The notes under the pieces are model-generated. The model saw only the letters and a program-made list of their open reading frames with translations, had not been told where the DNA came from and ran no database searches. Source: JANRLJ01 sp033762735 (GTDB taxonomy: Bacteria; Chloroflexota; Anaerolineae; Aggregatilineales; Phototrophicaceae). Taken from it: a stretch of DNA of 64,000 bases. The DNA lies in assembly GCA_033762735.1 (NCBI GenBank), contig JANRLJ010000022.1, forward strand, positions 1 through 64,000. The letters are read 5' to 3'. Shown here in pieces: positions 42,983 through 51,447 of this stretch (its first letter is position 1; every line of letters starts with the position of its first letter). Both the position numbers and the translations under genes were made by a program.

Positions 42983-43409
42983 TGCCTGCCTGCTTTCAGC
43001 CCTGATCTGCCTGCTGGCGGGTTGTGGTCGGCTTGCGCCTCCTGCCACGCCTGCACAGTTGGAGCAGACCGCAGGTGCTCCCGTGACCTTAACAGGTGCG
43101 GAATTTAGCTCAACGGCGTTTCAATTGCATTATCCATCCGATTGGAGCGTGATTACCGGCCCGGCCAGCGCACCGCCCTGGGTGGTGTTCGTCAGCCCTG
43201 ATGAAAGTGCTATGATTGCCGTTTCCGCCGAAATGCTCGACTCTGTTCCGCAGCCGCCGCAGCGCGAAGGCCCAGCCCTGCGCACCGAAGAACGCATGAT
43301 TGAGATGCGCGATGGTCGGGTGGTTTATGCGTGGCTGGTCGCGCCCGAACCTGCATGGGCAGAATCCTTTCGTCTGTTTGAGCAGGTGGTGGGATCGCTG
43401 GAATCGTAG
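42960..43409 (+). CDS. Putative lipoprotein of unknown function
   Basis: A 149-residue protein with a short lipoprotein signal (NACLLSALICLLAGCG, lipobox LAGC). The mature region contains FQLHYPSDWSVITG and PPWVVFVSPDESAMIAVSA, similar to PsbP-like/DUF1795 modules that carry a YPxxW strand; this is a tentative impression. Start ATG 42960 lies inside the upstream gene; GTG 42972 is an alternative. It probably forms a two-gene unit with the preceding membrane protein. Confidence 0.65.
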   Translation: MRSTVRRNACLLSALICLLAGCGRLAPPATPAQLEQTAGAPVTLTGAEFSSTAFQLHYPSDWSVITGPASAPPWVVFVSPDESAMIAVSAEMLDSVPQPPQREGPALRTEERMIEMRDGRVVYAWLVAPEPAWAESFRLFEQVVGSLES

Positions 43410-43418
43410 AAAAATATA

Positions 43419-43455
43419 AGATTTACGTAGATTTATATAGATTTCTTGCTACAAT
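43419..43455 (+). promoter_or_regulatory. Candidate hemH promoter with three phased AGATTT repeats
   Basis: AGATTT occurs at 43419, 43429 and 43439, exactly 10 bases apart, ending just before a TACAAT -10 (43450-43455). No good -35 is visible at the normal spacing, as expected if an activator binds the repeats. hemH starts 40 bases downstream. Confidence 0.5.
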
Positions 43456-43495
43456 CAGAATAAGTTAAACGACGTATTGTGTAGCAGGAAACCCG

Positions 43496-44539
43496 ATGCA
43501 ACCCATGTTTTCTTCGCATGAAAAAATAGGCGTTCTCATCGCACAGCTTGGCACCCCCGACGCACCTACTCCGCAGGCGCTCCGCCCTTATCTCCGTGAG
43601 TTTTTATCTGACATGCGCGTGATTGATTATCATCCGTTTGTCTGGCAGCCGATTCTGCGCGGCATTATCCTGCGGACGCGCCCTGCCAGATCGGCGCGTC
43701 TGTATCAGCGCATCTGGATGAAAGAAGGCTCCCCGCTGCTGGTCTACAGCCGACGACAGGCCGAAGGCTTGCAGGAACGCCTGGGGGATTCGTTCCGAGT
43801 CCTGGTGGGGATGCGCTACGGCAACCCCAGCATCGCAAGCGCCATGCGCCAGTTCGAGGAGGAAGGCATTGACCGCATTCTGATCTTCTCTATGTTCCCG
43901 CAGTTTTCCTCCACGACGACCGCTTCGCTCTATGACGCGGTGTATACAGCGGCGGCAGGGCGGCGCTGCCCGTTCTTCCACTCGCGCAAGCGCAGCATCC
44001 CCACGCTGCGTTTTGTGCCGCCCTACTATGATGACCCTGCATATATCAATGCACTTCGGGTCAATCTTGAGGACGATTTACAGCAGCGTGAACAGATGCC
44101 CGAAAAGCTGATCTTTTCCTTTCACGGTATTCCTAACCGCTACATCCGCACGGGCGATCCCTACCGCGCTCAGTGTGAACGCACCGCCCAACTGCTGGCA
44201 GAAGCCATGAACCTCGACAACGACCGCTGGACGGTGGCATTTCAATCCCAGTTCGGGCCGGAAAAATGGCTGGAGCCATACACAGATGAGGTGATCGAAG
44301 CGCTGCCGGGGCAGGGTGTCCACAGCGTCGCGATAACCTGCCCTGGCTTCACGGCAGACTGCCTGGAGACGCTGGACGAGATTGGCAATGAAGGCTTGGA
44401 ACAGTGGGAAGATGGGGGCGGCCATGCCGAGGGCTTTCACTTCTCACCATGCCTGAACGCGCATCCGGTGTGGCTGGATGCTATGGCGGCGATGGTGGTG
44501 CGGGAGTCACAGGGATGGGTAGAGCGCGTCCCGGTTTGA
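43496..44539 (+). CDS. hemH: Ferrochelatase
   Basis: A 347-residue enzyme that inserts ferrous iron into a porphyrin, the last or near-last step of heme synthesis. Motifs present are LIAQLGTPDAPTPQALRPYL at 14-33, the catalytic His block FSFHGIPNRYI, the DPYRAQC segment, and the acidic VAITCPGFTADCLETLDEI (in part). The length is normal and no membrane tail is seen. Heme from this pathway would serve the oxidase encoded 1.2 kb downstream. No other heme genes are nearby. A terminator follows. Confidence 0.95.
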   Translation: MQPMFSSHEKIGVLIAQLGTPDAPTPQALRPYLREFLSDMRVIDYHPFVWQPILRGIILRTRPARSARLYQRIWMKEGSPLLVYSRRQAEGLQERLGDSFRVLVGMRYGNPSIASAMRQFEEEGIDRILIFSMFPQFSSTTTASLYDAVYTAAAGRRCPFFHSRKRSIPTLRFVPPYYDDPAYINALRVNLEDDLQQREQMPEKLIFSFHGIPNRYIRTGDPYRAQCERTAQLLAEAMNLDNDRWTVAFQSQFGPEKWLEPYTDEVIEALPGQGVHSVAITCPGFTADCLETLDEIGNEGLEQWEDGGGHAEGFHFSPCLNAHPVWLDAMAAMVVRESQGWVERVPV

Positions 44540-44554
44540 AACGACGCAGCAAAA

Positions 44555-44586
44555 AGGGACGGCCACCTGGTCGTCCCTGAAAATTT
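44555..44586 (+). terminator. Terminator after hemH
   Basis: AGGGACG (44555-44561) pairs with CGTCCCT (44572-44578), then GAAAATTTTT. Confidence 0.75.
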
Positions 44587-44614
44587 TTACATGGAACAAA
44601 AGAGTTGACCGCTT

Positions 44615-44644
44615 GTAGGGGCAGGTTTGAAACCTGCCCTTATA
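44615..44644. repeat. GTAGGGGCG palindrome, copy 7
   Basis: GTAGGGGCAGGTTT, then GAAACCTGCCCTTATA, in the convergent gap after hemH. Confidence 0.75.
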
Positions 44645-44669
44645 TACTTCTGGTTGCGCGTGAAGCAGA

Positions 44670-45407
44670 TTAGCCCAGGTCGTCGGCATCCACGTCGCGC
44701 TGCGCGGTTGAGGCAGGCGCGGGCGCACCGGACTGCTGCGGCTGCTGTTCCTCGCGCAGTGCTGCCCAGCTCCCGTTCTGCTTCGCCATAATTTCCTCAC
44801 AGCGTTCCACGAACAGCAGGAACGGTTTCTTAGCCTTGCGGTAAGAACCCGAACGCACATCGTAGAGCGATTTCTCCCGCTTGAGTTCCTCGGCGGCGCT
44901 GCGGTAATTGCGCCAGGAATCGCCGAATTTCTGCACCGCTTCGATGGCGGTGGCGGATGTAACCAGCAGGCTCACCAGCACCGTCAGCACGGTCAGGCCG
45001 TTGCGCACGGTGATGTTGGTGGCAATCGGACTCAAGCCGACGAGTGCGGTGACACAGCCTGCGCCGATCACGGCAAATAACTGATAGCGATGATACTGCT
45101 TTTTTGCGTCGCTGGCTTTCTTGTCGTAGTAACTCCACTGGCTGTACCAGCGATGCTCCATATAGTAGCGCTCACTATCGGACGCAGCCAGATCAATAAA
45201 TATAGGAGGCGGCCACGTCTCTGACGGCTTAATCAGGCTGTATTTGAGCGTCTCGGTAAGGACAGGCGCAGGGGGCGTGGCCGGGGTAGTTCCATTCTGA
45301 ACGGGCGTGACAGGCATCGGGACGACCGTTGCATTCGTGCCTGTAGAACGCGCGGCTTCCTTCTCTGCGGTTGTTTTGGGGGTATCCGTTGCTTCCATGT
45401 GCTTCAT
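44670..45407 (-). CDS. SLATT/DUF4231-like two-span membrane protein
   Basis: A 245-residue protein. A Thr/Pro-rich N-terminus (1-55) is followed by the DUF4231-like core. This comprises an amphipathic segment with YMEHRWYSQWSYYDKKASDA, two membrane helices (about 110-130 and 138-160) and a cytoplasmic helical region with KFGDSWRNYRSAAEELKREK. SLATT proteins are proposed pore-formers linked to nucleotide-activated defence. Here no nucleotidyltransferase or effector partner is adjacent. ATG 45407 is chosen because AAGGA lies just upstream. The last 20 residues are Gln/Ala-rich. Confidence 0.75.
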   Translation of the reverse strand: MKHMEATDTPKTTAEKEAARSTGTNATVVPMPVTPVQNGTTPATPPAPVLTETLKYSLIKPSETWPPPIFIDLAASDSERYYMEHRWYSQWSYYDKKASDAKKQYHRYQLFAVIGAGCVTALVGLSPIATNITVRNGLTVLTVLVSLLVTSATAIEAVQKFGDSWRNYRSAAEELKREKSLYDVRSGSYRKAKKPFLLFVERCEEIMAKQNGSWAALREEQQPQQSGAPAPASTAQRDVDADDLG

Positions 45408-45762
45408 GATCCTTGTTGGCATGAGTGCCGCGCGTAAACGGCGTTACAACGAGCGAACAACCCCGATTATACATGATTCTTTCTCACTCGGCATTTAGAT
45501 TTGAAAGTCAAAACCATTTAAGTCAGCCGCCTTGAAGGTTCAACCCGATGTGGAAGTGATTTTAACCGAGGATAATTCTAATCCGACGAAGTGGTAAAGT
45601 TGCTTGTAAAAGCCGCTCGTTTTGGATAAAATTATCGTATTACTTGTGTAAAATTGAACAAGTGAAGCGACATACCGGGACATCTCTGCCAGAAGCCTGT
45701 TAGAATAGGTGTCGAGTGTAGATCGTTTTATGTTCGGAAAGTGACTTACAGGAATCCTCACT
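45408..45762. other. 355-base gap before the oxidase cluster
   Basis: No convincing gene. A minus-strand frame at 45540-45761 has no RBS and low-complexity sequence. An extended -10 (TGTTAGAAT, ending 45706) about 57 bases before the subunit II start is a candidate promoter for the oxidase genes. Confidence 0.4.
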
Positions 45763-47106
45763 ATGGATTACAGCAATCGACCGAGCGGTTCGAGCATGAT
45801 CGTCCCGATTATCCTCGGTGGTGTGTTTATCATCGTGGGCGGTCTGCTGATTTCACAGCTAGCGCCTTCGGCCTTCGCGGCACCCGCATCTGCTGAAGCT
45901 GAGCAAATTGATGCACTGTTCACCGTACTGTTAGGGATTGGTGGGGCCATCTTCCTGCTGGTACAGGGGCTTCTGCTCTATTCAATCATCCGCTTCCGCG
46001 CGAAACCGGGCGATATGTCCGACGGGCCAACGATTCACGGTAATACCCTGCTGGAACTGATCTGGACGGCCATTCCCGCCGTAATCGTGCTGTTCCTGGT
46101 AATTTACAGCTACAGCGTGTGGACGGATATTACCCAGACACGCAGCGGCGAGCAGACCGTGCTCGCCAACGGGGCGCGCTTCGCCTGGACGTTCGAATAC
46201 GACGTGGAATACGATGACCCACAGACCGGCACCGCACAGACCATGACGATCAGTTCGCCGGAGTTGCACACCTACATCGGCCAGCCCGTGCGCATGGAAC
46301 TGACCACGCAGGACGTGAATCACGCCTTCTGGGTGCCGGAAATGCGTATGAAGCAGGATTTGCTGGCAGGCCGCCAGACAGAAGTGCGCTTCACGCCTGT
46401 GCAGGAAGGCCGCTACCGGGTGGTGTGTGCGGAACTGTGTGGTTCGGGGCATGGGCTGATGTATTCGTACATCATCGTACATCCTTCACGCGAGGAATAT
46501 CTTGCCAGTTTTGTTGACCCTGCTGTCCAGAACATTCTGTTCCCGCCGCCCGACCCGGCCATTCGCGGTGGTACGGTTATTCAGAGCTATCCCTGCTCCG
46601 GCTGCCATGTGCTGGTGGACGAGCGCTACAACATCAACTGGTCAGGCCAGACCGGCCCCTCGCTGCAAGGGATTGCTGACCGCGCCGGTAATCGACGCCC
46701 CGGTTTCACGGCGGAGCAGTACATCGCTAACTCGATTTATCATCCCGGTGAGTATCTCGTGCCCGGCTACGGCAACCTGATGAACGTGTTCCAGAACGAT
46801 GACCCGGCAGCCGCCTACTACATGCCGACTGAAGACCTGGAAGCGATCACGGCGTACCTGTGCACGATCAGCGATACGGCGGAAAATACCTGCGATCTGG
46901 AAAACCTCGTTCAGTACATCCGCGATACGGAAGACCCGAATTACGTCCCGATTGCGGAACAGGCTGCGGACGCTGCACCTGAATCGACAGCGGAAGGCGC
47001 GGCGGAACCGACGGCAGAAGCGACGCCCGGTGCTGACGCGGCAGAGGCAACAGCTGCTGCTGAGGGCACGGTGGAAGCAACGGCAGAAGCGACGGGTACG
47101 CCCTGA
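45763..47106 (+). CDS. ctaC: Cytochrome c oxidase subunit II with fused cytochrome c domain
   Basis: A 447-residue protein. A signal/first helix (about 11-35) and a second helix (about 50-72) are followed by the CuA cupredoxin domain (about 130-250) with CAELCGSGHGLM, which supplies the CuA ligands. A C-terminal cytochrome c domain has CSGCH (about 285) and a distal Met region. The tail (about 400-447) is an Ala/Thr/Glu low-complexity stretch. The subunit receives electrons outside the membrane and passes them to subunit I. It is the first gene of the oxidase cluster; subunit I starts 98 bases downstream. Confidence 0.95.
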   Translation: MDYSNRPSGSSMIVPIILGGVFIIVGGLLISQLAPSAFAAPASAEAEQIDALFTVLLGIGGAIFLLVQGLLLYSIIRFRAKPGDMSDGPTIHGNTLLELIWTAIPAVIVLFLVIYSYSVWTDITQTRSGEQTVLANGARFAWTFEYDVEYDDPQTGTAQTMTISSPELHTYIGQPVRMELTTQDVNHAFWVPEMRMKQDLLAGRQTEVRFTPVQEGRYRVVCAELCGSGHGLMYSYIIVHPSREEYLASFVDPAVQNILFPPPDPAIRGGTVIQSYPCSGCHVLVDERYNINWSGQTGPSLQGIADRAGNRRPGFTAEQYIANSIYHPGEYLVPGYGNLMNVFQNDDPAAAYYMPTEDLEAITAYLCTISDTAENTCDLENLVQYIRDTEDPNYVPIAEQAADAAPESTAEGAAEPTAEATPGADAAEATAAAEGTVEATAEATGTP

Positions 47107-47203
47107 CATCCTGATGTGGGGAGAACGGACGGCCATCTGCCCCTATCCCCATGACCTCTACTGTTGGAATGATCGGTAGTCAAGAGTAAAAGGACTCACA
47201 TTT

Positions 47204-48925
47204 ATGGCAGCCATTCCTTATCCATTGGGGCGGGCACAGGCAGAAGCCAAACGTCCGGCCTTTAGCGAATACCTGCGCTGGAGCGTCGATCACAAAATCA
47301 TCGGCATTCAGTACATGGCGGCGTCGCTGTTCTTCTTCATCATCGGCGGCGGTCTGGCAATGCTCATTCGCTGGGAGCTGCTTACGCCTGATCTGGATGT
47401 GATGGCGAACGGCTCCTCCTATAACTCGCTGTTCAGCATTCACGCGACGGTGATGATCTTCCTGTGGATCATCCCGGTCTTTGGCGCATTCGGCAATTAC
47501 TTCGTACCGCTGATGCTGGGCGCGAAGGATATGGCCTTCCCCTGGCTGAATGCCTTTGCCTTCTGGCTGATTCCGCCTGCCGGGCTGCTGCTGCTGTTCG
47601 GCTATTTCGTCGGCCCGGCGGAAGCAGGCTGGACGAGCTACCCTCCACTCAGCACCCTCTACAGCCCCGACGGGCAAACGCTGTGGGCGCTGTCACTGCA
47701 TTTGTTGGGTGTGTCGTCCATCCTGGGCGCGGTCAACTTCATCGTGACCATTGTGAACATGCGTCCGGTGGGGATGGGCTTCTTCCAGATGCCGCTGTTC
47801 GTGTGGGCGATTCTGGCGACCTCGATCATCGTCATCATGTCCACGCCGTTTCTGGCGGGTGCGCTGACGCTGCTCATCCTTGATCGCGTGGCGGGGACGA
47901 CCTTCTTCAACCCGGCGGAAGGCGGGGATGTGCTGCTGTGGCAGAACGTCTTCTGGTTCTACAGCCATCCGGCGGTGTACATCATGGTGCTGCCGGGCAT
48001 GGGCATCCTGAGCGAAGTGCTTTCTGTGCACAGCCGCAAGCCGATCTTCGGTTATCGCATGATCGCCCTCTCCAGCCTTGCGATTGCGCTGGTTGGCTTT
48101 ACCGTGTGGGCGCACCATATGTTCACCAGCCTGAACCCACAGCTTCGTATCCCGTTCATGATTACGTCGATGATTATCGCCGTGCCGACCGGGATTAAGG
48201 TGTTTAGCTGGCTGGCGACGGTGTGGATGGGCAAAATTCACTTCCGCTCGGCCATGCTGTTCGGGCTGGGCTTCCTGTCACTGTTTGTGATCGGCGGCAT
48301 CAGCGGCGTGATGCTCGGTTCGGTGCCGGTTGACCTGTACATGCACGACACCTACTTTGTGGTGAGCCATCTTCACTTCGTGCTCTACGGGGGTTCGGTG
48401 TTCGCCATCTACGCTGGCATCTATCACTGGTGGCCGAAGATGACCGGGCGCTTCCTGGATGAACGCCTCGGCAAGCTGCACTTCTGGCTGACGTATGTCT
48501 CCTTCCTGGGCACGTTCTTCCCGATGCACATCCTGGGGATGCGGGGGATGCCGCGCCGCGTGGCGTACTATGACCCGCAGTTTATTGATCTGAACCGTCT
48601 GGTCAGCTTCTCCGCCTTCGTGCTGGGGATTTCAACCTTCGTGCTGCTCTATAACATGGTCTACAGCACCATTGCGGGTAAGCGGGCTTCGTCCAATCCC
48701 TGGCGTGCGCTCACGCTGGAGTGGATGACTACCTCGCCGCCGCCGCCCTACAACTTCGTCGGCGACCCGATTCCGTTTGAAGACCCGTATGGCTATGGAA
48801 CCGCCGCCGCTGCCGCCTACATCGACGCGATGGAAGCACGTTTTGGTCCAGCGGAACTCCCACAGCCAGCACCCAGCGTCCCGGCTGTTACCACGCCGAC
48901 GCCGGAGCCGACCGCGGGCGACTAA
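47204..48925 (+). CDS. ctaD: Cytochrome c oxidase subunit I, A2 type
   Basis: A 573-residue membrane protein with about 12 helices that houses heme a, the heme a3/CuB centre and the proton channels. The heme and copper His ligands are visible in SIHATVMIF, SHPAVYI, HHMF and the HDTYFVVSHLHFV block. The helix VI motif is YSHPAV, not GHPEV, which places it in the A2 family lacking the usual D-channel Glu. The C-terminal tail is Pro/Thr-rich. The reaction is the four-electron reduction of oxygen with proton pumping. It lies between subunits II and III. Confidence 0.97.
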   Translation: MAAIPYPLGRAQAEAKRPAFSEYLRWSVDHKIIGIQYMAASLFFFIIGGGLAMLIRWELLTPDLDVMANGSSYNSLFSIHATVMIFLWIIPVFGAFGNYFVPLMLGAKDMAFPWLNAFAFWLIPPAGLLLLFGYFVGPAEAGWTSYPPLSTLYSPDGQTLWALSLHLLGVSSILGAVNFIVTIVNMRPVGMGFFQMPLFVWAILATSIIVIMSTPFLAGALTLLILDRVAGTTFFNPAEGGDVLLWQNVFWFYSHPAVYIMVLPGMGILSEVLSVHSRKPIFGYRMIALSSLAIALVGFTVWAHHMFTSLNPQLRIPFMITSMIIAVPTGIKVFSWLATVWMGKIHFRSAMLFGLGFLSLFVIGGISGVMLGSVPVDLYMHDTYFVVSHLHFVLYGGSVFAIYAGIYHWWPKMTGRFLDERLGKLHFWLTYVSFLGTFFPMHILGMRGMPRRVAYYDPQFIDLNRLVSFSAFVLGISTFVLLYNMVYSTIAGKRASSNPWRALTLEWMTTSPPPPYNFVGDPIPFEDPYGYGTAAAAAYIDAMEARFGPAELPQPAPSVPAVTTPTPEPTAGD

Positions 48926-48975
48926 GGTTGTCCCTGTTGCTTCGGTGATTTTGACGAAACACGCATACACGTTCG

Positions 48976-49003
48976 CAGGGGCAAGGGGAAACCTTGCCCC
49001 TGA
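48976..49003. repeat. GTAGGGGCG palindrome, copy 8
   Basis: CAGGGGCAAGG, GGAAA, CCTTGCCCCTGA, in the gap between subunit I and the next gene. Confidence 0.7.
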
Positions 49004-49030
49004 TTGTGAAACAACCTGCTTTGTTGGACG

Positions 49031-49057
49031 GTAGGGGCGAAGCATGCCTCGCCCCTG
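49031..49057. repeat. GTAGGGGCG palindrome, copy 9
   Basis: GTAGGGGCGAAGCATG followed by CCTCGCCCC; only 28 bases from copy 8. Confidence 0.75.
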
Positions 49058-49112
49058 GTCAAGAAGCGAAACAACCTGTATCAACTTGAGTGAGACTTAG
49101 CGTAACAACCTC

Positions 49113-49691
49113 ATGCAGCAGAATGTACTGGAAAATCAACTCTCGCGCGAAGAACAACTCGCGCTGAAGAACCGCCGACTGGGGATGAACATTTTTCAGC
49201 TAAGCTGGATTATGGTCTTTATCTGCCTGGTGGTGGTCAATCTACAGCTTCGCCGCTCACAGGAGTCCTGGCCGCCGCCCGGTGTGGAACGCATGGGTGT
49301 GGTGCTGCCAACGCTGGCGACCATCACACTGCTCATCAGCGGCTTCGCGGCGCGGCGCGCCTTACAATCCCTGCGGCGGGACGCGGTGCAGCCGTTTCTC
49401 TCACAATGGCTGGTGACGATTGGCCTGGGTGTTTTGTTCGTCGCCATGATGATCTATGAGTGGATGATTGTACCGCAGGGGTCACAGTACGGCTCCATCT
49501 TTCGCGTGATGATCGGCTTTCATGGGATTCACGCGCTGGTGATCGGCGGTTATCTGTGGAATGTTTATCAGAATGGCCGCAAAAATATGTATGGTCAGTT
49601 CAACACCTGGGCAGTGGAAGCAGGCGCGAAACTGTGGTATTTTGTGGTTTTCGCGTGGATACTGTTCTACGTGGTGCTGTACTGGATTTAG
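49113..49691 (+). CDS. Cytochrome c oxidase subunit III-like protein
   Basis: A 192-residue membrane protein with five hydrophobic segments. It shows the subunit III pattern in LQLRRSQESWPPPGVER, FRVMIGFHGIHALVIGGYLW and WYFVVFAWILFYVVLYWI. It is shorter and more diverged than the second subunit III gene at 50814. Its two-fold occurrence in one cluster is unusual but is known where subunit III is duplicated or split. It is cytoplasmic-membrane located and probably assembles with subunits I and II. Confidence 0.8.
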   Translation: MQQNVLENQLSREEQLALKNRRLGMNIFQLSWIMVFICLVVVNLQLRRSQESWPPPGVERMGVVLPTLATITLLISGFAARRALQSLRRDAVQPFLSQWLVTIGLGVLFVAMMIYEWMIVPQGSQYGSIFRVMIGFHGIHALVIGGYLWNVYQNGRKNMYGQFNTWAVEAGAKLWYFVVFAWILFYVVLYWI

Positions 49692-49710
49692 GCTTTCGCG
49701 AAGAACTGCC

Positions 49711-49744
49711 CTCACCCCACACCCCTCTCCCAAAGGCGAGGGGC
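49711..49744. repeat. CCCTCTCC-rich repeat
   Basis: CTCACCCCACACCCCTCTCC, CAAAG, GCGAGGGGC; related to the tandem array at 97-391. It lies in the 184-base gap within the oxidase cluster. Confidence 0.65.
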
Positions 49745-49875
49745 TTAAAATCAAGCACTCCGGCTTCGCTCTTAAACAAAGCAGCGGCTGTGGTGGCTAG
49801 GGGGATGTCAGCACGTAAGCCGGAAGTTTTTAACAAAACATTGAAGACGCCAAACGTACCTTTGGAGGGGTTTTT

Positions 49876-50796
49876 ATGCAACCAGGCTTAACACGCGCCG
49901 TACCGATGGCGATCCTCGGTTTTATTCTGGGCGCGCTTTTTACCATCGGACTGCGGGCGCTGCAAAGCATTGAACCCGTCTGGGATCCGCAGATCGGCCT
50001 GATTACGTGTGCCATCACCGTGACCTGGTTCTTCGTCTGGGGCATGGGCGCCTTTAACCCGGCCATGAGCCAGCACGCGCATGAACCGGGTGAGGACGAT
50101 CATGCCGACGACCATCACGCACCCGCGGAAGAAGCAACCACGCCAACGACCATCCTGGGTTACTCAATCTGGCAGGTGGCGACGCTGACGCTGGTAGTGC
50201 TGGTCGCCATCTTCGCCTATGCCGTTTTCGGGGGTGGCTTCGTGCGCACGACCAACGACCCCATCGGTTCGGCGGCGGATATTGGTTTTACCCCGGTGCG
50301 GCTCCCCCTGAGTGGTGACTATTTCACCTGGCAGGGCGAAACCGTGCTGTTCAGCGAACTGACACTGTTTGCCGGGTTCGCCATTTTCACGCTGCTGTCG
50401 CTGGCCGTCGCGGGGGGCATTCTCGCCGGGATTTTCTATGCGCTGTCGCGGGGAATGCGCGAGGTCAGCGGGGTGCAGAATTCGGCGCTGTTGTTGAGTT
50501 CGGGTGATGTGATCGAACAGAAAGTGGCCGCCAGCCGCAACACCACCAGCGTGCTGCTGTCGGCGCTGCGCTTTGTCGTTGCGTTCATTATCCTCTACGT
50601 GCTGTTCTACTTCATCCTGGTCGGCGGCCTGTGGTTGATTTTCCCGACCTGGCCGACCTGGCTGCGGGTGGTACTGTCGCTGGTTAATGCGCTGATCTTC
50701 GCCCTTATCATCGTCCAGCCGCCGTTTCTGATGCAGCCGATTGGCCGTGTGGCGCGTGGGCTGGCCGGGTCGCTGCGGCGCGTTTCTTCTGAATAA
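49876..50796 (+). CDS. Uncharacterised membrane protein of the oxidase cluster with a His/Asp-rich loop
   Basis: A 306-residue polytopic protein with about six hydrophobic segments. Between helices 2 and 3 lies an acidic, His-rich loop (HAHEPGEDDHADDHHAP, about 71-87) suited to binding copper or another metal. The remainder shows no known motif. GGAGGGG lies six bases before the ATG. The gene sits between two subunit III-type genes and ends 17 bases before the next, so it probably belongs to the oxidase operon. It may be an assembly or accessory factor; I do not recognise the family. Confidence 0.75.
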   Translation: MQPGLTRAVPMAILGFILGALFTIGLRALQSIEPVWDPQIGLITCAITVTWFFVWGMGAFNPAMSQHAHEPGEDDHADDHHAPAEEATTPTTILGYSIWQVATLTLVVLVAIFAYAVFGGGFVRTTNDPIGSAADIGFTPVRLPLSGDYFTWQGETVLFSELTLFAGFAIFTLLSLAVAGGILAGIFYALSRGMREVSGVQNSALLLSSGDVIEQKVAASRNTTSVLLSALRFVVAFIILYVLFYFILVGGLWLIFPTWPTWLRVVLSLVNALIFALIIVQPPFLMQPIGRVARGLAGSLRRVSSE

Positions 50797-50813
50797 GCGA
50801 AGGGAATAATACG

Positions 50814-51437
50814 ATGACCGATATGAGCATCAAGACGGGTCATGCCGATCCGGTTGACCAGCACGAGGCGATCAGCATCCAGAACGCCAAGCTGGCGATG
50901 TGGGTTTACCTGGCCTCCGAAGTGGTGATTTTTTCTGTCTTTATTGCCGCCTACGTCCTGTTTCGCATCCGCCAGCCCGAAGCGGTCAAGGGTGTGCATG
51001 AAGAGGTCGGCGTGTATCTGGTGACGTTCAACACCTTCCTGCTGCTGACGAGCAGTTGGGCGATGGTCATGGGGCTGCGCCAGATTCAGCGCGGCAATCG
51101 CCAGGGATTAAACTTCTGGCTGGGGATTACGGCGCTTCTCGGCACGATCTTCGTGGCACTGCAATATTATGAATATCAAGAACTGGCTCATATCGGCGTG
51201 ACGCTGGGGATGAACAGCGATTTGTTTTCCGGTTTTGGAATGCGCTTTTACACCCCGACCGCCTTTCACGGTCTGCATGTCATCATCGGCGTGATCTGGT
51301 GCCTGCTGGTGATGCGTCATGCCGCGCGCGGTGGATACAGCGCCCGCAATTATGTCGGCGTGGAAGTGTTCGGGCTGTACTGGCACTTCGTCGATGTGGT
51401 CTGGATTCTGCTGTTCACGCTGATTTACCTGGTGTAG
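50814..51437 (+). CDS. ctaE: Cytochrome c oxidase subunit III
   Basis: A 207-residue membrane protein with five helices. Family landmarks are LAMWVYLASEVVIFSVFIAA (about 28-47), NTFLLLTSSWAMV, FYTPTAFHGLHVIIGVIW and the C-terminal YWHFVDVVWILLFTLIYL (each quoted in part). It stabilises subunit I and influences proton uptake. RBS AAGGGAA precedes the ATG. It is ten bases from the subunit IV gene. It is the canonical subunit III, in contrast to the diverged homologue at 49113. Confidence 0.93.
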   Translation: MTDMSIKTGHADPVDQHEAISIQNAKLAMWVYLASEVVIFSVFIAAYVLFRIRQPEAVKGVHEEVGVYLVTFNTFLLLTSSWAMVMGLRQIQRGNRQGLNFWLGITALLGTIFVALQYYEYQELAHIGVTLGMNSDLFSGFGMRFYTPTAFHGLHVIIGVIWCLLVMRHAARGGYSARNYVGVEVFGLYWHFVDVVWILLFTLIYLV

Positions 51438-51447
51438 GAGAGGGACG

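Noticed and set aside
45540..45761. A 73-codon minus-strand frame before the oxidase cluster
   Set aside because: There is no RBS and no recognisable feature, and it abuts the subunit II start where a promoter is expected.
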